From contig OY744607.1 in NCBI GenBank assembly GCA_963556255.1, positions 1,557,127 to 1,621,126 on the forward strand: a DNA stretch of 64,000 nt, read 5' to 3'. The position numbers and the translations under genes were made by a program. Positions 48,952-60,140 of the stretch are shown in pieces. The stretch is from Allolobophora icterica (taxonomy: Eukaryota; Annelida; Clitellata; Crassiclitellata; Lumbricidae). The notes beneath the pieces were generated by a model. That model ran no database searches, was not told where the DNA came from, and was given only the letters and a program-made list of their open reading frames with translations. How positions within the stretch are numbered: position 1 is the first letter of the stretch; every line of letters begins with the position of its first letter.

Positions 48952-51900
48952 CTTTCTTTAAGTTCTTCGAAAGCTCCCTGACATTCGTCAGTCCAATGGA
49001 ACGGTACATTTTTCCTGGTCAGGAAATGAAGTGGTTGAGCTACCACCGCGAAATCATGTATGAAACGTCGGTAATAGGAGCAAAGACCAACGAAGGATCT
49101 GACTTGCCTCAAGTTCCGAGGAGCAGACCATTCTTCTACGGCCTTGATCTTGCTCGGATCCGTCGCGACCCCTTCTTCACTCAAAACGTGACCAAGAAAC
49201 AATACTCTCTGTTGTAACAGGTAACATTTGGATGGTTTCAGCTTGAGATTATACTCTTGTAATCTCCTGAAAATCATCTCTAGACGTTGCATGTGCGTCT
49301 CTACGTCCCTCGAGAACACAATTATGTCATCCAAGTAAACCAGACAGATGTCATAGTTTAGCCCTGTCAAGACTAAGTTCATTAGTCGACAAAACGAGGC
49401 CGGACTATTGCACAATCCGAAAGGTAACACTTTGAATTGGAAGCTGCCCCTTCTCGTAACGAACCCGGTCTTGTGTTTGTCTCTTGGGTGCAAGGCCATC
49501 TGGTGATAACCTGCTCTCAAATCGAACGTACTGTACCATCTGGCGCCACCCAGGGTATCTAAACTCTCGCGGATAAGGGGTAACGGATGAGCATCTTTCC
49601 GTGTCTTCAAGTTCAGTTGCCTGTAATCGATACAGAAACGCATACTGCCATCCTTTTTCTTAACCATTACGACATTGGATGCCCATTCCGATATCGAAGG
49701 TTCAATGATTCCTTGTCTCAACATGTCTTCTACCTGACGATCAACTTCCGGTAACATGGAAAGCGGTTGACGTCTCAAAGGTTGCCGAACTGGTTTCTCC
49801 TGTCCCGTATCGATCTCGTGTTGGATCACCGAAGTGAATCCGTTATCACTTTCGTTAAGGGAAAACGTTGCGCTGTACGTTAGCACAAGTTTTCGTAACC
49901 TGATTCGCTCTTCTTCCGAAATGTCTGCTGGCACTTCTTCCCATAGTCGTTTTAGGGTCTGTTCGGCAAGTGGGTTGAGCGTCTGCTCCGCTACACTGGC
50001 CGTTGTACTAATCTTCGATCCAAACCGGTCAATCGTACTTTGCTGCTTTCCTCGGCGTTCCTCCGGATAACCTGGGCCCGTAGGTTTCCCCGGATTTTCG
50101 CTTCGGTAAGGCTCATCATACGACTCCGTTCTGGCTCGATTAACTGTCACATCGACTACGTTCACTCGCTCCAGCGGACATTCAGTCCGTTTCTTGACTA
50201 GCGAATCTCTGTCTCCAACATTCAACATCCTGATCCACACTTCCGTGTCTCTTCCTGTCACCAACGTACGTCCGATTATCAAATCTTTTGATAATTCCAT
50301 TGGAATGGTCGTCCAATCTTCGTTATCTTTTTGGAAATGCGGGTATACGACCCAAGCTGGAACGTCAACTTCGCTCCTTGGAGGAACTATAATGTCCTCT
50401 TGCACAATAACCCTCCGGCACATGGACTCGGTAACGACCTCTTTCAGAGGGATCTTCTCGCTCCCAAGGAAAACGCATCGACTTGCGAAGTCCCATCTTG
50501 CCTGATTGGCTTCCAGCCAAGATAACCCCAAGATCACTTCTGTCACTTGGTCTGTAACTAGACAGGGTACAGGGTACACCTGCTTTCCGATCCGAATCTT
50601 AAGGTTAGTTTCACCATCCACCTTAATCTGACTTCCATTAGCAGCTAGGAGTCGCTGTTCTGACGGTACTAGCACAGCGTCTAGCACGAAACGTCGTGGC
50701 ACAAGTGACATTTCACTTCCAGAATCAAGTAGACAGTGTATACGTTTTCCTGCCAGTCTCGCAACCACGTAGGCCACCCTACTGCCTTTGACCAGTCGGT
50801 TTTGGGTTTCCTCTTGTATCGGTTCAGCCTTTGTAGGTTCACTGGTACCGGTTGCACCATTCGTCTCAGCGTTTCTCTGAGGACAATATCGCTTCATGTG
50901 TCCTTTTCGTTTGCACAAGTAGCATTCGATATCCGGGTTACGCAACCGTGTGGGCGGATAAATCCGTCGCCATCCCACATTCGGTTCGGTTGTCCTCTGA
51001 TCTCCCACAGCTAGATCAGAACTGTTCTCCCTTTCATGAGGTTTTCTCGGAACGATGCCCAAATTCTGATTTATTGTCACTCGATCAAGTTCTCTTGAAA
51101 GATTTTTAATCTTTCGCTCGAGATCTTCTAGACGACGAGACTGTTGCCCCTCAGTGCTCGAGTCTTTTCGGTCTTCCATGGTAACTTTAACTCTCGCGTG
51201 TCTCCGGTCTAAATCACCACCTTGTGTCGAAGATCGACCATAGGCATCCAACCTCACCGCATGTTTATACGCCGCTTCGAGGTTAACTGGTTCTCGCTCG
51301 CGCACCTTCTGCCCCAAATCTTGGTTTGCCAGTGCATCAATGAAAGCGTCACAAGCGACCGTCTCGACGATATCACTTGTTGGTCCTGGGTATGCCAAAG
51401 CCATTAGCCTTCGTACTTCCTGCACTACACTACTCAGCGTTTCTCCGTGAGCCTGCCGGTAAGTGCGAAGTTTCATCCGATATAGGCTAGTTTGGTCATC
51501 AGACCCGTACCGGGCCTTAAGCCGCTCAACAAGTTCTCGCCAAGACACGTCCCTCTGTGCACCCATGTCCCACAACAGCTGCGAAGCGGGACCCGTTAGG
51601 GCACACATTAACTGGTCTGCTTTTTCCTGATCACTCCACCGGTTGCACCGTGCACAAACTTCGAACTTTGCTAGAAAGGCTGCGATCGCTGACTTGCCAT
51701 CGTACTTCTCTAGCTTGATTCGTATACCGCGATCCGATCGGTCTTCGCCTCTTGTCCGCGTAACAAGTGATCTTCCGACACTCTTTTTGGGATTTCCTCT
51801 CCGGTTGTCCTCATCGTTACTCCGGGAATCGTTTCCCTCGTCTGTCCTCACCACTGACCGGTGCCGACTCTGTCCCCTCAGAGTACCCAACGTCTTCCCT

Positions 51901-53987
51901 GTACGCCACTTAGAATACATCGTAGTCATCTCTCGGTCGCCTGACGTTGCACTGTCTTCATCAGAGATGTACTCAGCCTGTCTCTGACCTTTTCTACGAG
52001 GCTCACCACCTGCGTAGTCTTTGGACTCCGATCGTTTATATTTATTGCGAGAGCTCTGAGAGTTTCCGTTGACGAACGTAACTCTTCTGTCTTCTTCGCG
52101 AATATCTCTTTTTCTTGACTCTGGCGGTCTGTCAGATTCGTCGTACCTAAGACAATTACGACTTCTCGAATCTGGTTTGTGCCCTTTAGAGTACCGCTCG
52201 TGGGTCTCATCCCAGGCCAAATGATCTCTGTCTCTTCCCATGTTCGATTCTCGCTCGGTTTCTCTATCAAGTGCCTGTTTTAAACCGCGTCTCTCGTACT
52301 CTGGTAGACGTTCCTTACCATACGTCTCCCTTTCAGTTTTCTCATAACTCTCGTGCCTTCCTCGTTGACGGAGGTTTTTCCTGTCAAAGACTCCGGTTCT
52401 CATGGCCTCTTCTGGACCAACACTATCGGTGTCTGAATCCGAAGAACTCACTGACGAACGTAATTTCGCCTCAACTCTTCCTCTTGTCAACAGACGTTGT
52501 CGACTCGATTGCCTTGCCGTTTTACCGTGTGACTCTCTCCCGCTGTCCTCGGGAAGATAGCGGCTACGTACTTTTTCCGAAGTTCCCGAAAGCGAAACTT
52601 CCTCACGTGTCTCTGTGTTACCTCGGCTCCGTGCTGGCTCTTCGATCTGCAGCTTCCCTCGGCGATCCATCTGGTAACCTGGGCCCGTAGGTTTCCCCGA
52701 TGTCTCGCGTCGGTAAGACTTCGCATGCTGAGCAGCAGGAACAGACAGTTCTTCAAGTTTCGAACTCATCATTGCCACACTCTGTCGCAGGTAAGACATC
52801 TCCGCTTGCCAATCTACCTCATCTGTCACAGGTCTTGGGCGACCTTCTTCCATGTTGGTAAACGGTACTCGATTGCCTTCGTTTCGCTGATGCGCCACGA
52901 TGTCACCACTCGTTTTCTGCACTACGGCGTCACCCCGCGGTTTCAGGCCTGTCTCAATGTCTCTTGGCCTATCACAAGCCTGTCTCGACTGTACAGGTTG
53001 CCTGCCCCGTACGATACTAGGTACTTGAACCTGCACAAGGTTCCCCGATCTATTGTCGACGAGTGGTTTGGACCTGTCAAACCTACTCTCACCAACGGTC
53101 TCTCGCCAGTGTGTGAATGTCTCGTTATTCACATCGTTCTGTACTACCTCAGTAGTCTTTGGAACGGTTATCAACCATCCGTTATCCTCATGGAAACCTC
53201 TTTCACGCCCACTGCGGGTTCCAGCTTCCGTTTCAAATGCACTGGTTTCGTCAGGTGCACCCGTTTCATCAAGCAACCTTCGTTTGCTTTTCCGTTTACG
53301 TAACTTTGGACGCGCGCCTCCGTGCTCACTATGGGGCACTTCATCCGACTCGTCCTCGGTATCTTCCTGACCTTGCCTGGTTCTGTGACAAGAAAACGTT
53401 AGTACCCCACTTCTGGTACCAGTTTGTGACGTTCGTCGCTCGAGATCAACTAACCCTTCATCAGACGTGGTACCAATTTGTGTCGGTCTTACCCGAGACG
53501 CTGCTTCGTCGTCGGGCTGGGTTCGGCTCCAGCCAACTGACCTTCTGGAGTCGCCCGGGTCACTATCCTGTCTACTTCTGCTGTAGACGAGCGGTTCCCT
53601 GTCTCCGCTCTCAGTGCCCATTTCTCCAAGAGGAGGTCCCGAGGGTATCGCTTGTTTGCGAACAGTGTCGCTGTCAAGCTCCATCTCACTTTCGGACTCT
53701 GCCACTGCCGCGGTCGCCGGGTGGGCAACGTCCTCGTCCTCAGGATGGCCGTCCTTTAGAACAGGGTTCGCTCTCTTGCCGGCAGGAGTCCTCAGCTTCC
53801 TGTGAGATCTCTTAGTCAAAGACTTCCTCTTTTTCTCCACCTTAACCGAACCCTCACGTACCATTCTGCATCTCATGACTCTCGAGTTATCGTCAATAGG
53901 GGAAAACTCTGAACGTTCTCTTGTCCGAGAGGACAAGGTGTACATCTGACGAGTCGTCACGTCGTGCCGTCTCAAACACGCGAACAT
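48897..53987 (-). CDS. Gypsy gag-protease-reverse transcriptase polyprotein, 1,696 aa, starting in the LTR
   Basis: Single frame from ATG at 53,987, the first Met after a stop near 54,018. Residues 1-187 are encoded inside the 5' LTR and are basic then acidic. The region to about 740 is highly charged (R/E/S-rich). The gag capsid-like domain begins around 750 with IKLEKYDGKSAIAAFLAKFE and ALTGPASQLLWDM. A CCHC knuckle lies near 1,020 (CYLCKRKGHMKRYCPQ), the aspartic protease near 1,080 (CLLDSGSEMSLVP, DSG active site), and RT from about 1,390 (WASNVVMVKKKDGSMRFCID, LPFGLCNSPASF). The catalytic VYLDDIIVFS is near 1,550. It ends after a frameshift around 48,950. Gag and pol share one frame, without the usual gag-pol shift. 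Confidence 0.9.
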   Translation of the reverse strand: MFACLRRHDVTTRQMYTLSSRTRERSEFSPIDDNSRVMRCRMVREGSVKVEKKRKSLTKRSHRKLRTPAGKRANPVLKDGHPEDEDVAHPATAAVAESESEMELDSDTVRKQAIPSGPPLGEMGTESGDREPLVYSRSRQDSDPGDSRRSVGWSRTQPDDEAASRVRPTQIGTTSDEGLVDLERRTSQTGTRSGVLTFSCHRTRQGQEDTEDESDEVPHSEHGGARPKLRKRKSKRRLLDETGAPDETSAFETEAGTRSGRERGFHEDNGWLITVPKTTEVVQNDVNNETFTHWRETVGESRFDRSKPLVDNRSGNLVQVQVPSIVRGRQPVQSRQACDRPRDIETGLKPRGDAVVQKTSGDIVAHQRNEGNRVPFTNMEEGRPRPVTDEVDWQAEMSYLRQSVAMMSSKLEELSVPAAQHAKSYRRETSGKPTGPGYQMDRRGKLQIEEPARSRGNTETREEVSLSGTSEKVRSRYLPEDSGRESHGKTARQSSRQRLLTRGRVEAKLRSSVSSSDSDTDSVGPEEAMRTGVFDRKNLRQRGRHESYEKTERETYGKERLPEYERRGLKQALDRETERESNMGRDRDHLAWDETHERYSKGHKPDSRSRNCLRYDESDRPPESRKRDIREEDRRVTFVNGNSQSSRNKYKRSESKDYAGGEPRRKGQRQAEYISDEDSATSGDREMTTMYSKWRTGKTLGTLRGQSRHRSVVRTDEGNDSRSNDEDNRRGNPKKSVGRSLVTRTRGEDRSDRGIRIKLEKYDGKSAIAAFLAKFEVCARCNRWSDQEKADQLMCALTGPASQLLWDMGAQRDVSWRELVERLKARYGSDDQTSLYRMKLRTYRQAHGETLSSVVQEVRRLMALAYPGPTSDIVETVACDAFIDALANQDLGQKVREREPVNLEAAYKHAVRLDAYGRSSTQGGDLDRRHARVKVTMEDRKDSSTEGQQSRRLEDLERKIKNLSRELDRVTINQNLGIVPRKPHERENSSDLAVGDQRTTEPNVGWRRIYPPTRLRNPDIECYLCKRKGHMKRYCPQRNAETNGATGTSEPTKAEPIQEETQNRLVKGSRVAYVVARLAGKRIHCLLDSGSEMSLVPRRFVLDAVLVPSEQRLLAANGSQIKVDGETNLKIRIGKQVYPVPCLVTDQVTEVILGLSWLEANQARWDFASRCVFLGSEKIPLKEVVTESMCRRVIVQEDIIVPPRSEVDVPAWVVYPHFQKDNEDWTTIPMELSKDLIIGRTLVTGRDTEVWIRMLNVGDRDSLVKKRTECPLERVNVVDVTVNRARTESYDEPYRSENPGKPTGPGYPEERRGKQQSTIDRFGSKISTTASVAEQTLNPLAEQTLKRLWEEVPADISEEERIRLRKLVLTYSATFSLNESDNGFTSVIQHEIDTGQEKPVRQPLRRQPLSMLPEVDRQVEDMLRQGIIEPSISEWASNVVMVKKKDGSMRFCIDYRQLNLKTRKDAHPLPLIRESLDTLGGARWYSTFDLRAGYHQMALHPRDKHKTGFVTRRGSFQFKVLPFGLCNSPASFCRLMNLVLTGLNYDICLVYLDDIIVFSRDVETHMQRLEMIFRRLQEYNLKLKPSKCYLLQQRVLFLGHVLSEEGVATDPSKIKAVEEWSAPRNLRQVRSFVGLCSYYRRFIHDFAVVAQPLHFLTRKNVPFHWTDECQGAFEELKESWFPHLYLGYRTTRASTS
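53404..53421 (-). promoter_or_regulatory. Primer binding site, tRNA-Leu(UAA) type
   Basis: TGGTACCAGAAGTGGGGT in element orientation, three bases (AAC) after the LTR end. It is the exact complement of ACCCCACTTCTGGTACCA, the 3' end including CCA of animal tRNA-Leu(UAA) as I recall it. The site is translated in the gag frame as TGTRSG. Confidence 0.85.
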
Positions 53988-55763
53988 CTTGCGATAATAT
54001 ATACACGTGTAATATTAACGCAGTATACTGGTCTCACGACACTCTCTTCTGATAGGACAGGTTCTAGGTCTAAAACCTCCCTAACCGCACGCAGAACTGT
54101 GTTCCGACCGGCGCACGAGGTGGGCCCTACTTCGCACCTCGGTCAGTTCTCGGAACTACGTGTTTCGATCACCAAGTTATTTGCTCTGAATAACGACTGG
54201 TTTGAATACAAGATTTTCCTGATTCTATCGTTTTTCCTGGTCTTACCGCACTGTAATCAGTTGTCGGGCGGTCTTTTCCCGTACTGCGGTCTTTCGGTAA
54301 CAGTGGTCTTTCCCGGTAACTATTTTTAGTTACCGGGCGATGGAGCCCCTCCAACGCTCCACCGGCGTGTCAGCCATCCAAGTGTCACAATCCAAATGTA
54401 ACGCTGACCCCGTAAGGTTACCAGAATGTCCTGAATTTTGTTCCCAAGAATTTCCGAATTTTGGTTCCCTAACGAAGGTCACACTTACTCCCACAGGTAA
54501 CCGGACAAGCTTCGCTTGCCTCTCAGTTAACCAGTGGATGGTCCCAACTCGGTTTCGAGTATTATCAGAATTTCCGAAATTTGGCTACCTTAAGAAGGTC
54601 ACACTTACTCCCATGGGTTACCGGACAAGCTCCGATCGCGGAGTTCTTCAAAACCCAAGAGGGAATTTCCTGCCTGTCGCCAAATTTACCCTTATTATCG
54701 TTTTTGTACTAAATTGGTTTTTTCAGGTATCCCGACGGTCACTTCACCGAGTGCCGAAGTCGCGTAAAACTCTCCCAGCCGAAGACGCCGAAGTCGCGTA
54801 AAACTCTCCCGGCCGAGTACGCCGAAAGCGCGTAGAACTTCCCCTGTGTCGAGTACGCCGAAATCGCGTAAAACTCGTCTCAGTGGATAAAACCAAACAC
54901 TGTCGGATCTTGGAGTTCTTCGAACTCCAAGAGGGATTTCCTTGCCCGACGCCAAATTTACTCTTGGTTTCAAGGATTTCAGAATTCCAGAAAATGGCTA
55001 CCTTAAGAAGGTCACACTTACTCCCATGGGTTACCGGACAAGCTCCGATCGCGGAGTTCTTCAAAACCCAAGAGGGACTTTCCTGCCCGTCGCCAAATTC
55101 ACCCCGGTTTTCGATCTCACACTGAATTGGTTTTCCTGTGTATCAACGGTATCCTTCCCCGAGTATTACTCAGCCGTAGATTTCCCACGATCGGGATCTA
55201 GACCGCTTCGCGATCAACTGAGGGATCCAACCCGCCGGATCGGCGCTGTCGGCCCGTCTCCCAACAGTGAACTTCTTTAGCTGTACTCGGGATCGCCTGA
55301 TTATATTATTCGGACGCCCCTTTCGTCCGTAAATATATTTGTACTAACCGGAAACTCGAACTCTGACTCGGTCGTAACCAAAATCACTCGCCTACCACAC
55401 TGAGTGCAGTATATTTGAATCGGTAACTGAATCGCTAACCAACAACGCTGTTTAACAGTATTGCTATGTATGAAGAGTCGAACCAACTCTTCACGTATAA
55501 AGCAGCACACCGTGAGGCAGCCTCTACTTATCCCTCACCACACTATACCGTGGCTTAAAATATATAATCAGTCTTCCCTACCACGGTCGTTGCTGGCCAG
55601 TTGCCTATTGAAATTAAATAAAAATTAAATGATCGATGCTGGGCCTTCGCATGTAAAATTAAGAGAAACGATGCTGTTCCCTTCGCATGTAAACTTAAAG
55701 AAAACGATGCTATTCGCATAAAATAAATCCTCCCACTTGCGCACTGTGGCCTTGACCGCCACA
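53425..55763 (-). repeat. 5' LTR, containing the gag start
   Basis: 2,339 bp, long for a Gypsy LTR. It starts TGTGGCGGTCAAGGCCACAG and ends GAACGTCACA in element orientation. TATATATTATCGCAAG just precedes the gag ATG at 53,987, and a CTTTATACGTGAAGAG word lies near 55,495. Transcription start and poly(A) sites cannot be fixed by eye. A second PBS-like junction lies 54 bp inside the LTR end. Confidence 0.95.
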
Positions 55764-56465
55764 TATATATATGTATATATATATACATCCACGTTTTAAT
55801 AGTTGTACAGATTGGTTCAATATCCACTTTGAACTTGATAATGAGCATTTCCTTTGAATACTCAACCGCTGGTGTACTTTCGCTTATATATGATCGAAAT
55901 CAGCCTTAAAAGAGGTGTTGAATAATTTTGAACATTCCTCACTGTTCGTTTGTCTTATGACAAAGTGCTGATTACGTGATGTAATCTGCACGTGGGTTGT
56001 GGCAATGCTATTGCAGACAACGTTTGTGCGAGGTAGCGACGTCTTATAGGTTCCTATAAGTTATAGGAAAGCTTCACGTTTAAAAAAGGTGTCATTTATG
56101 GGGTTCTGTTATTCAGACTTCATCTAGCTGAACATAGTTCAATTTGAATCATTAAATATATGATGAATGTTCGTATTGTTTGAGAGCGTCTTCTATAGCA
56201 CTGTCTAACGACACCCAATGCTGCCAAGACCGTTGACGGTGACCTTACCTTAACTAACAAGCAACTTTGATTTGTTGATACAATTATTAATCAGATACTT
56301 ATATCGCATTAATTAATGAATTCGCTTCAAACACGCGGGCACAAAGATATATCTTTAAATGTTTGCAAAATGAGACTAGCTCCGTTCTCATCGACATGTA
56401 AGCAAATTAACATCCTGGACAACCAACACTACCTGTAGCTGTGGCTGAAAATAATTATAATGTCG

Positions 56466-56860
56466 TGTCTCTCTCTCTCTCTCTTCCGTCAGGCGTACGC
56501 CGACGATGAGGCCTCAACGTGACGTCTCCAAACAGCTCTGTCCCTGATTTTTTCAACAGCATCCTTCATCTCCATGTTCTGTGCTTTCAGGTCTTCTTTT
56601 ATATTGTCCATCCATGTCTTTGCTTGTCTCCCTCTGCTTCGCTTTCCCTCCACATGACCGTACATAGCTGCGGCCGGAAGCCTCCTGTCGTCCATTCGTG
56701 TCACATGCCCGAACCATGTAAGCCTTCTTTTCCTGATCTTGTCTACCACTGTCTCCATCTGACCCAGCTCCTCCCTGGTCACCTCGTTTCGGATCTTGTC
56801 TCTTCTGCTTCTGCCAATTATTCTTCGCAGCCAGCTCATTTCCGCCACCAGCCTTTTAAA
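56466..56860 (-). mobile_element. RTE-like LINE 3' fragment
   Basis: The minus frame 56,848-56,489 encodes SWLRRIIGRSRRDKIRNE, RLTWFGHVTRMDDRRLPAA, GKRSRGRQAKTWMDNIKED and RAVWRRHVEAS. This is the C-terminal region downstream of the RT in RTE-like elements (compare RRWIGHIMR and [10 protein letters not shown] in the LINE at 3.1 kb). The right border cuts the repeat inside TTTTAAAAGGTGTTTAAAG, which is intact in unit 4 at 59,232. A (CT)n run at 56,466-56,484 marks its 3' tail. It is a different subfamily from the 3.1-kb LINE. Confidence 0.8.
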
Positions 56861-57547
56861 AGGTGTTTAAAGAGAGGCTCCACTATGAATGCGTTTTATC
56901 ATATCTTGTGGCTTCCAGGATCGTTGGCATCAATTAAACCTAACTTTACAGATACAAAATTAATGTAAATATTGCATGAATCATCACTTCTCGTGTAACT
57001 CTGCCACTGCCTAATAAACAGGTGGTGTTAGACCGAATCCTACATATTAGAGGAGGGCGTCGCTAATCTTTTGTTGAGTCGCAGCAATCACACACACTCC
57101 TTAAAAATATTTGATTGTTCTTATTCGGTGTCTAGCGACATCTTGTGGCTGCCTTACCTTACTCCCATAAAACAGTATTTCCGCCATATTGTTTAATTAT
57201 TATTGGTTTGATTATTATTAAATGGCTTACGATTTATTTTGACATCAAAGGCCGTTACTGACAATTCGAAAATCAGTTGTACAGACTCAGGATACTTGGT
57301 TTATAATGGAACCAAGACAGTTATAGCGTATGAAATAAACTATTAAAAGGTGTCGAAACAGAACTTTACAATGTCACTAACATTCATGAGATTCTTAATA
57401 TAATTATTTATTTTTTTAAACGTTTGATATTTGTTTAAGTTAGTTGCTCTATAACGACATTGTATCACAACACAGGTGATTAGTGCAGTGCTTCAATTCT
57501 CCATTTTCAGAAATCCCAATTTCTTGCCAGAAAAATCCCAATATGGT

Positions 57548-57691
57548 CTAAACAAATCCCAAGTAACTGAAATCTTTAGTAACCATACAGCCATTCCTCG
57601 TTGAATGGTTGTCTATGCCATACTTTTGCTTTTTCACGCGCCGCTCGGCACCAGTGTCGCCAGACTCAGAGTCAGCATCAGACGATCCCAT
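57548..57691 (-). pseudogene. Conserved Ser/Asp-rich microORF, copy in unit 3
   Basis: ATG at 57,691 opens 47 codons: MGSSDADSESGDTG, then RRVKKQKYGIDNHSTRNG and KDFSYLGFV before the stop. The acidic serine block is shared with the unit 1 copy. In the alternative frame both copies read QPFN(E/D)EWL. Probably a 5' exon remnant of a hAT-type transposase within a TIR-bounded derivative; a short real peptide cannot be excluded. Unit 2 lacks the block. Confidence 0.4.
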
Positions 57692-58099
57692 GACAAATTC
57701 CGGTTAAAACTGTTTACATTACGACAATTTGTACAGATTTAGTCTGTTCCTTTAATAATTACGTACAAAATCGGAACTTCGGAATATGAGGAAAATGTGC
57801 GGATTACGGAATTTACGGAATCTACGGATGAAGAATGACGTCATGATATTCACAAGATAAGTGTAAGTAAGATAAAGTAGTAAATTACCAGTAGCCGTAG
57901 ACACCTGGCCAACGAGTCACCCAACGACAACAAGTGATTATTGTTATCATTCCATATTAAATATTATGACTGTAGACTTTAGTAAAAATCCCCAGAATGC
58001 TATGCAAAAATTCCCAAATCCCAAGTCATTCCGCCAAATCCCAAGATTATAGGCAAAATCCCAAGAACTAGAATATTGTTCTTTCGCTAATTATATATG

Positions 58100-58861
58100 C
58101 AAGTATCACAATTAAAAGAGGTGTGTAATTATTTTGAGCGGCTCTCACCGTTTGTTTGTTCGTAATACAGCAAAACTATGGACTATAGGTTGATTGATTT
58201 GTTGGTGTTTAGTGACACTATGTCAAAACAAATATTGATGAGCGTCGCCCTCCCCCTTTCTCCCGGCGTTGGACTGGCATTACCACATGCAGGTAGTGTG
58301 ATGGCGCAATTGACTATGAGTTGAGTGGGGTAACGAGTTACTATAGGAAGGCTAATTGAAAGGGTTTCAGTTATGGCGTTTTTCGTTCAGACTTCATCTA
58401 GCCGAATGCAGTTCGATTTTAATCATAAAATTTTCGAAGAATGCCCGCAATTTTTTTATGGAGTCTTGTATAGAACTGTCTATGCTGCCAAGATCGTTAA
58501 CGGATTGGAGACATGCACTGAGTACCTGTAGCCGAAGCAGTAGTACTAGTTTCAGTTTAACGACACTCTCCTTCGCAGCCTCTTTCCACCCCAAATTCGT
58601 CGGACTTATACCCTTCGCCCTCGCGCACATCAATATTCTCTTCCACCCAAAGATGACAAGAATTTCATCCGTCGCCTCTTGCATAGAAGCATCTTCAATC
58701 CATCTGACTAATTCTCAAATCTCGCTAGCACGTACATTTCATTGTCATAGCACTGGAAATATGTACTTTATTATCATTATTACTGCTATCGCTTCAGACT
58801 GTTGTAAGCTATGATGCCGAGTGTCATCCTTCGTTGATTTAGGCTATAATAAACGAATATA

Positions 58862-58916
<55 letters not shown>

Positions 58917-60140
58917 CAAAAGATGATTAGCGTCGCCCTCCTCCTTTTCAATGCTTGAGACTGGCACTGCCAGAGTACGTGCGCTGGCGTAGTTAATGTA
59001 TATTGTATATGTAAAGGAGGTCGACTGCGTTTAAAGAAATATATATGCCAGCGAGATTTGAGAAGTAGTCAGATGGACTTAAAAAAATTCTGTACAAGAG
59101 GCATCTTGTTTCGCGTTATTTAACCATTATCTTGTGGGTCGTTCAAATCGAACTGCAACGATACCTGTGAAAAAGTTCGGGTTAATTCAATGTGTAACCG
59201 TAGCTGAAAATAATTATAATGTCGTTTACTCACTTTTAAAAGGTGTTTAAAGAGAGGCTCCAATATGCATGCGTTTTATCACATCTTGTGGCTTCCAGGA
59301 TCGTTGGCGTCAATTAAACCTAACTTTACAGATAAAAAATTAATGTAAATATTGTATGAATCATCACTTCTCGTGTAACTCTGCCACTGCCTAATAAACA
59401 GGTGGTGTCAGACCGAATCCTAGATATTAGAGGAGGGCGTCGCTAATCTTTTGTTGAGTCGCAGCAATCACACACACTCCTTAAAAATAGTTGATTGTTC
59501 TTATTCAGTGTCTAGCGACATCTTGTGGCTGCCTTACCTTTCTCCCCTAAAAAATATTTTCCCTATATTGTTTAATTAGTATTCCATGGTTTAACATCGT
59601 CTTATGACATCAAAGGCTGTTACTAACAATTAAAAAAATTTCTCCAGAAGGTGATACAAGCTTTAAACTGAAACCAAGAGACTTGTAGCGTCCAAAACAA
59701 CCCATTAAAAGGTGTCGAAGCAGAACTTTACAATTTCACTAATATTCATTTTTAACGACACAAAGTCATATAGCTGACATTTTCTATGACACACGAACTG
59801 TGATCAGATGGTATTTGATGCAAACTAAACAATATTTTGTGGCAATTGTCACACACACCCAAGAAATTTAAATATTCTTCACGAACTTTCATAGTTTACA
59901 TGAGATTCTTAATATAATTATTTAGATTTTGAAACATTTAATATATGTCTCGGTTAGGTGCTGTTTAACGACACTGTGTTGTAACAACGATGATCAGTGT
60001 CACCCTCCTCCTTTCTCCAGGCTTGGGACTGGCACTGCCAGAGCACGAGTAATGGCGAGGTTCTACAGTATTTAATTTGTGCTTAATGATAGCTTTATAT
60101 TACTAAAGGTGTTCAACTCTCTTGCACAACACAATACAGT
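58100..60140 (+). repeat. Unclassified ~3-kb repeat, unit 4
   Basis: Begins AAAAGAGGTGTGTAATTATT at 58,113, then GCAAAACTATGG, CAGACTTCATCTAGCCGAAT (58,387), a LINE insertion at 58.55-58.92 kb, AGAGAGGCTCCAATATGCA (59,252), CTAGCGACATCTTGTGGCT (59,512) and GGTATTTGATGCAAACTA (59,810). The section corresponding to 27.8-28.7 kb of unit 1 is missing, so this unit has an internal deletion. Confidence 0.7.
58550..58916 (+). mobile_element. Rex/CR1-like LINE 3' end with (TA)n tail
   Basis: The + frame 58,550-58,711 encodes FNDTLLRSLFPPQIRR, TYTLRPRAHQYSLPPKDD and FIRRLLHRSIFNPSD then stop. It aligns by eye with the end of the LINE at 31.2 kb (LLPPVKHTGYTLRPRVHNRV). A 3' UTR of about 150 bp follows and then TA dinucleotides from 58,861 to 58,915. 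The tail differs from the TTAC tail of the other copies, so it is another subfamily. Confidence 0.75.

Larger units (their letters stand above)
55795..58100 (+). repeat. Unclassified ~3-kb repeat, unit 3, right part
   Basis: Continues unit 3 after the Gypsy element: TTTCGCTTATATATGATCGA, CAGACTTCATCTAGCTGAAC, the GACACCCAATGCTGCC box, AGAGAGGCTCCACTATGAA, CTAGCGACATCTTGTGGCT and TTTTCAGAAATCCCAATTTC in standard order. A LINE fragment interrupts it at about 56,466-56,860. Confidence 0.75.

Noticed and set aside
52725..53815. 192- and 218-residue + frames opposite gag
   Set aside because: Shadows of the gag coding strand with no independent support.
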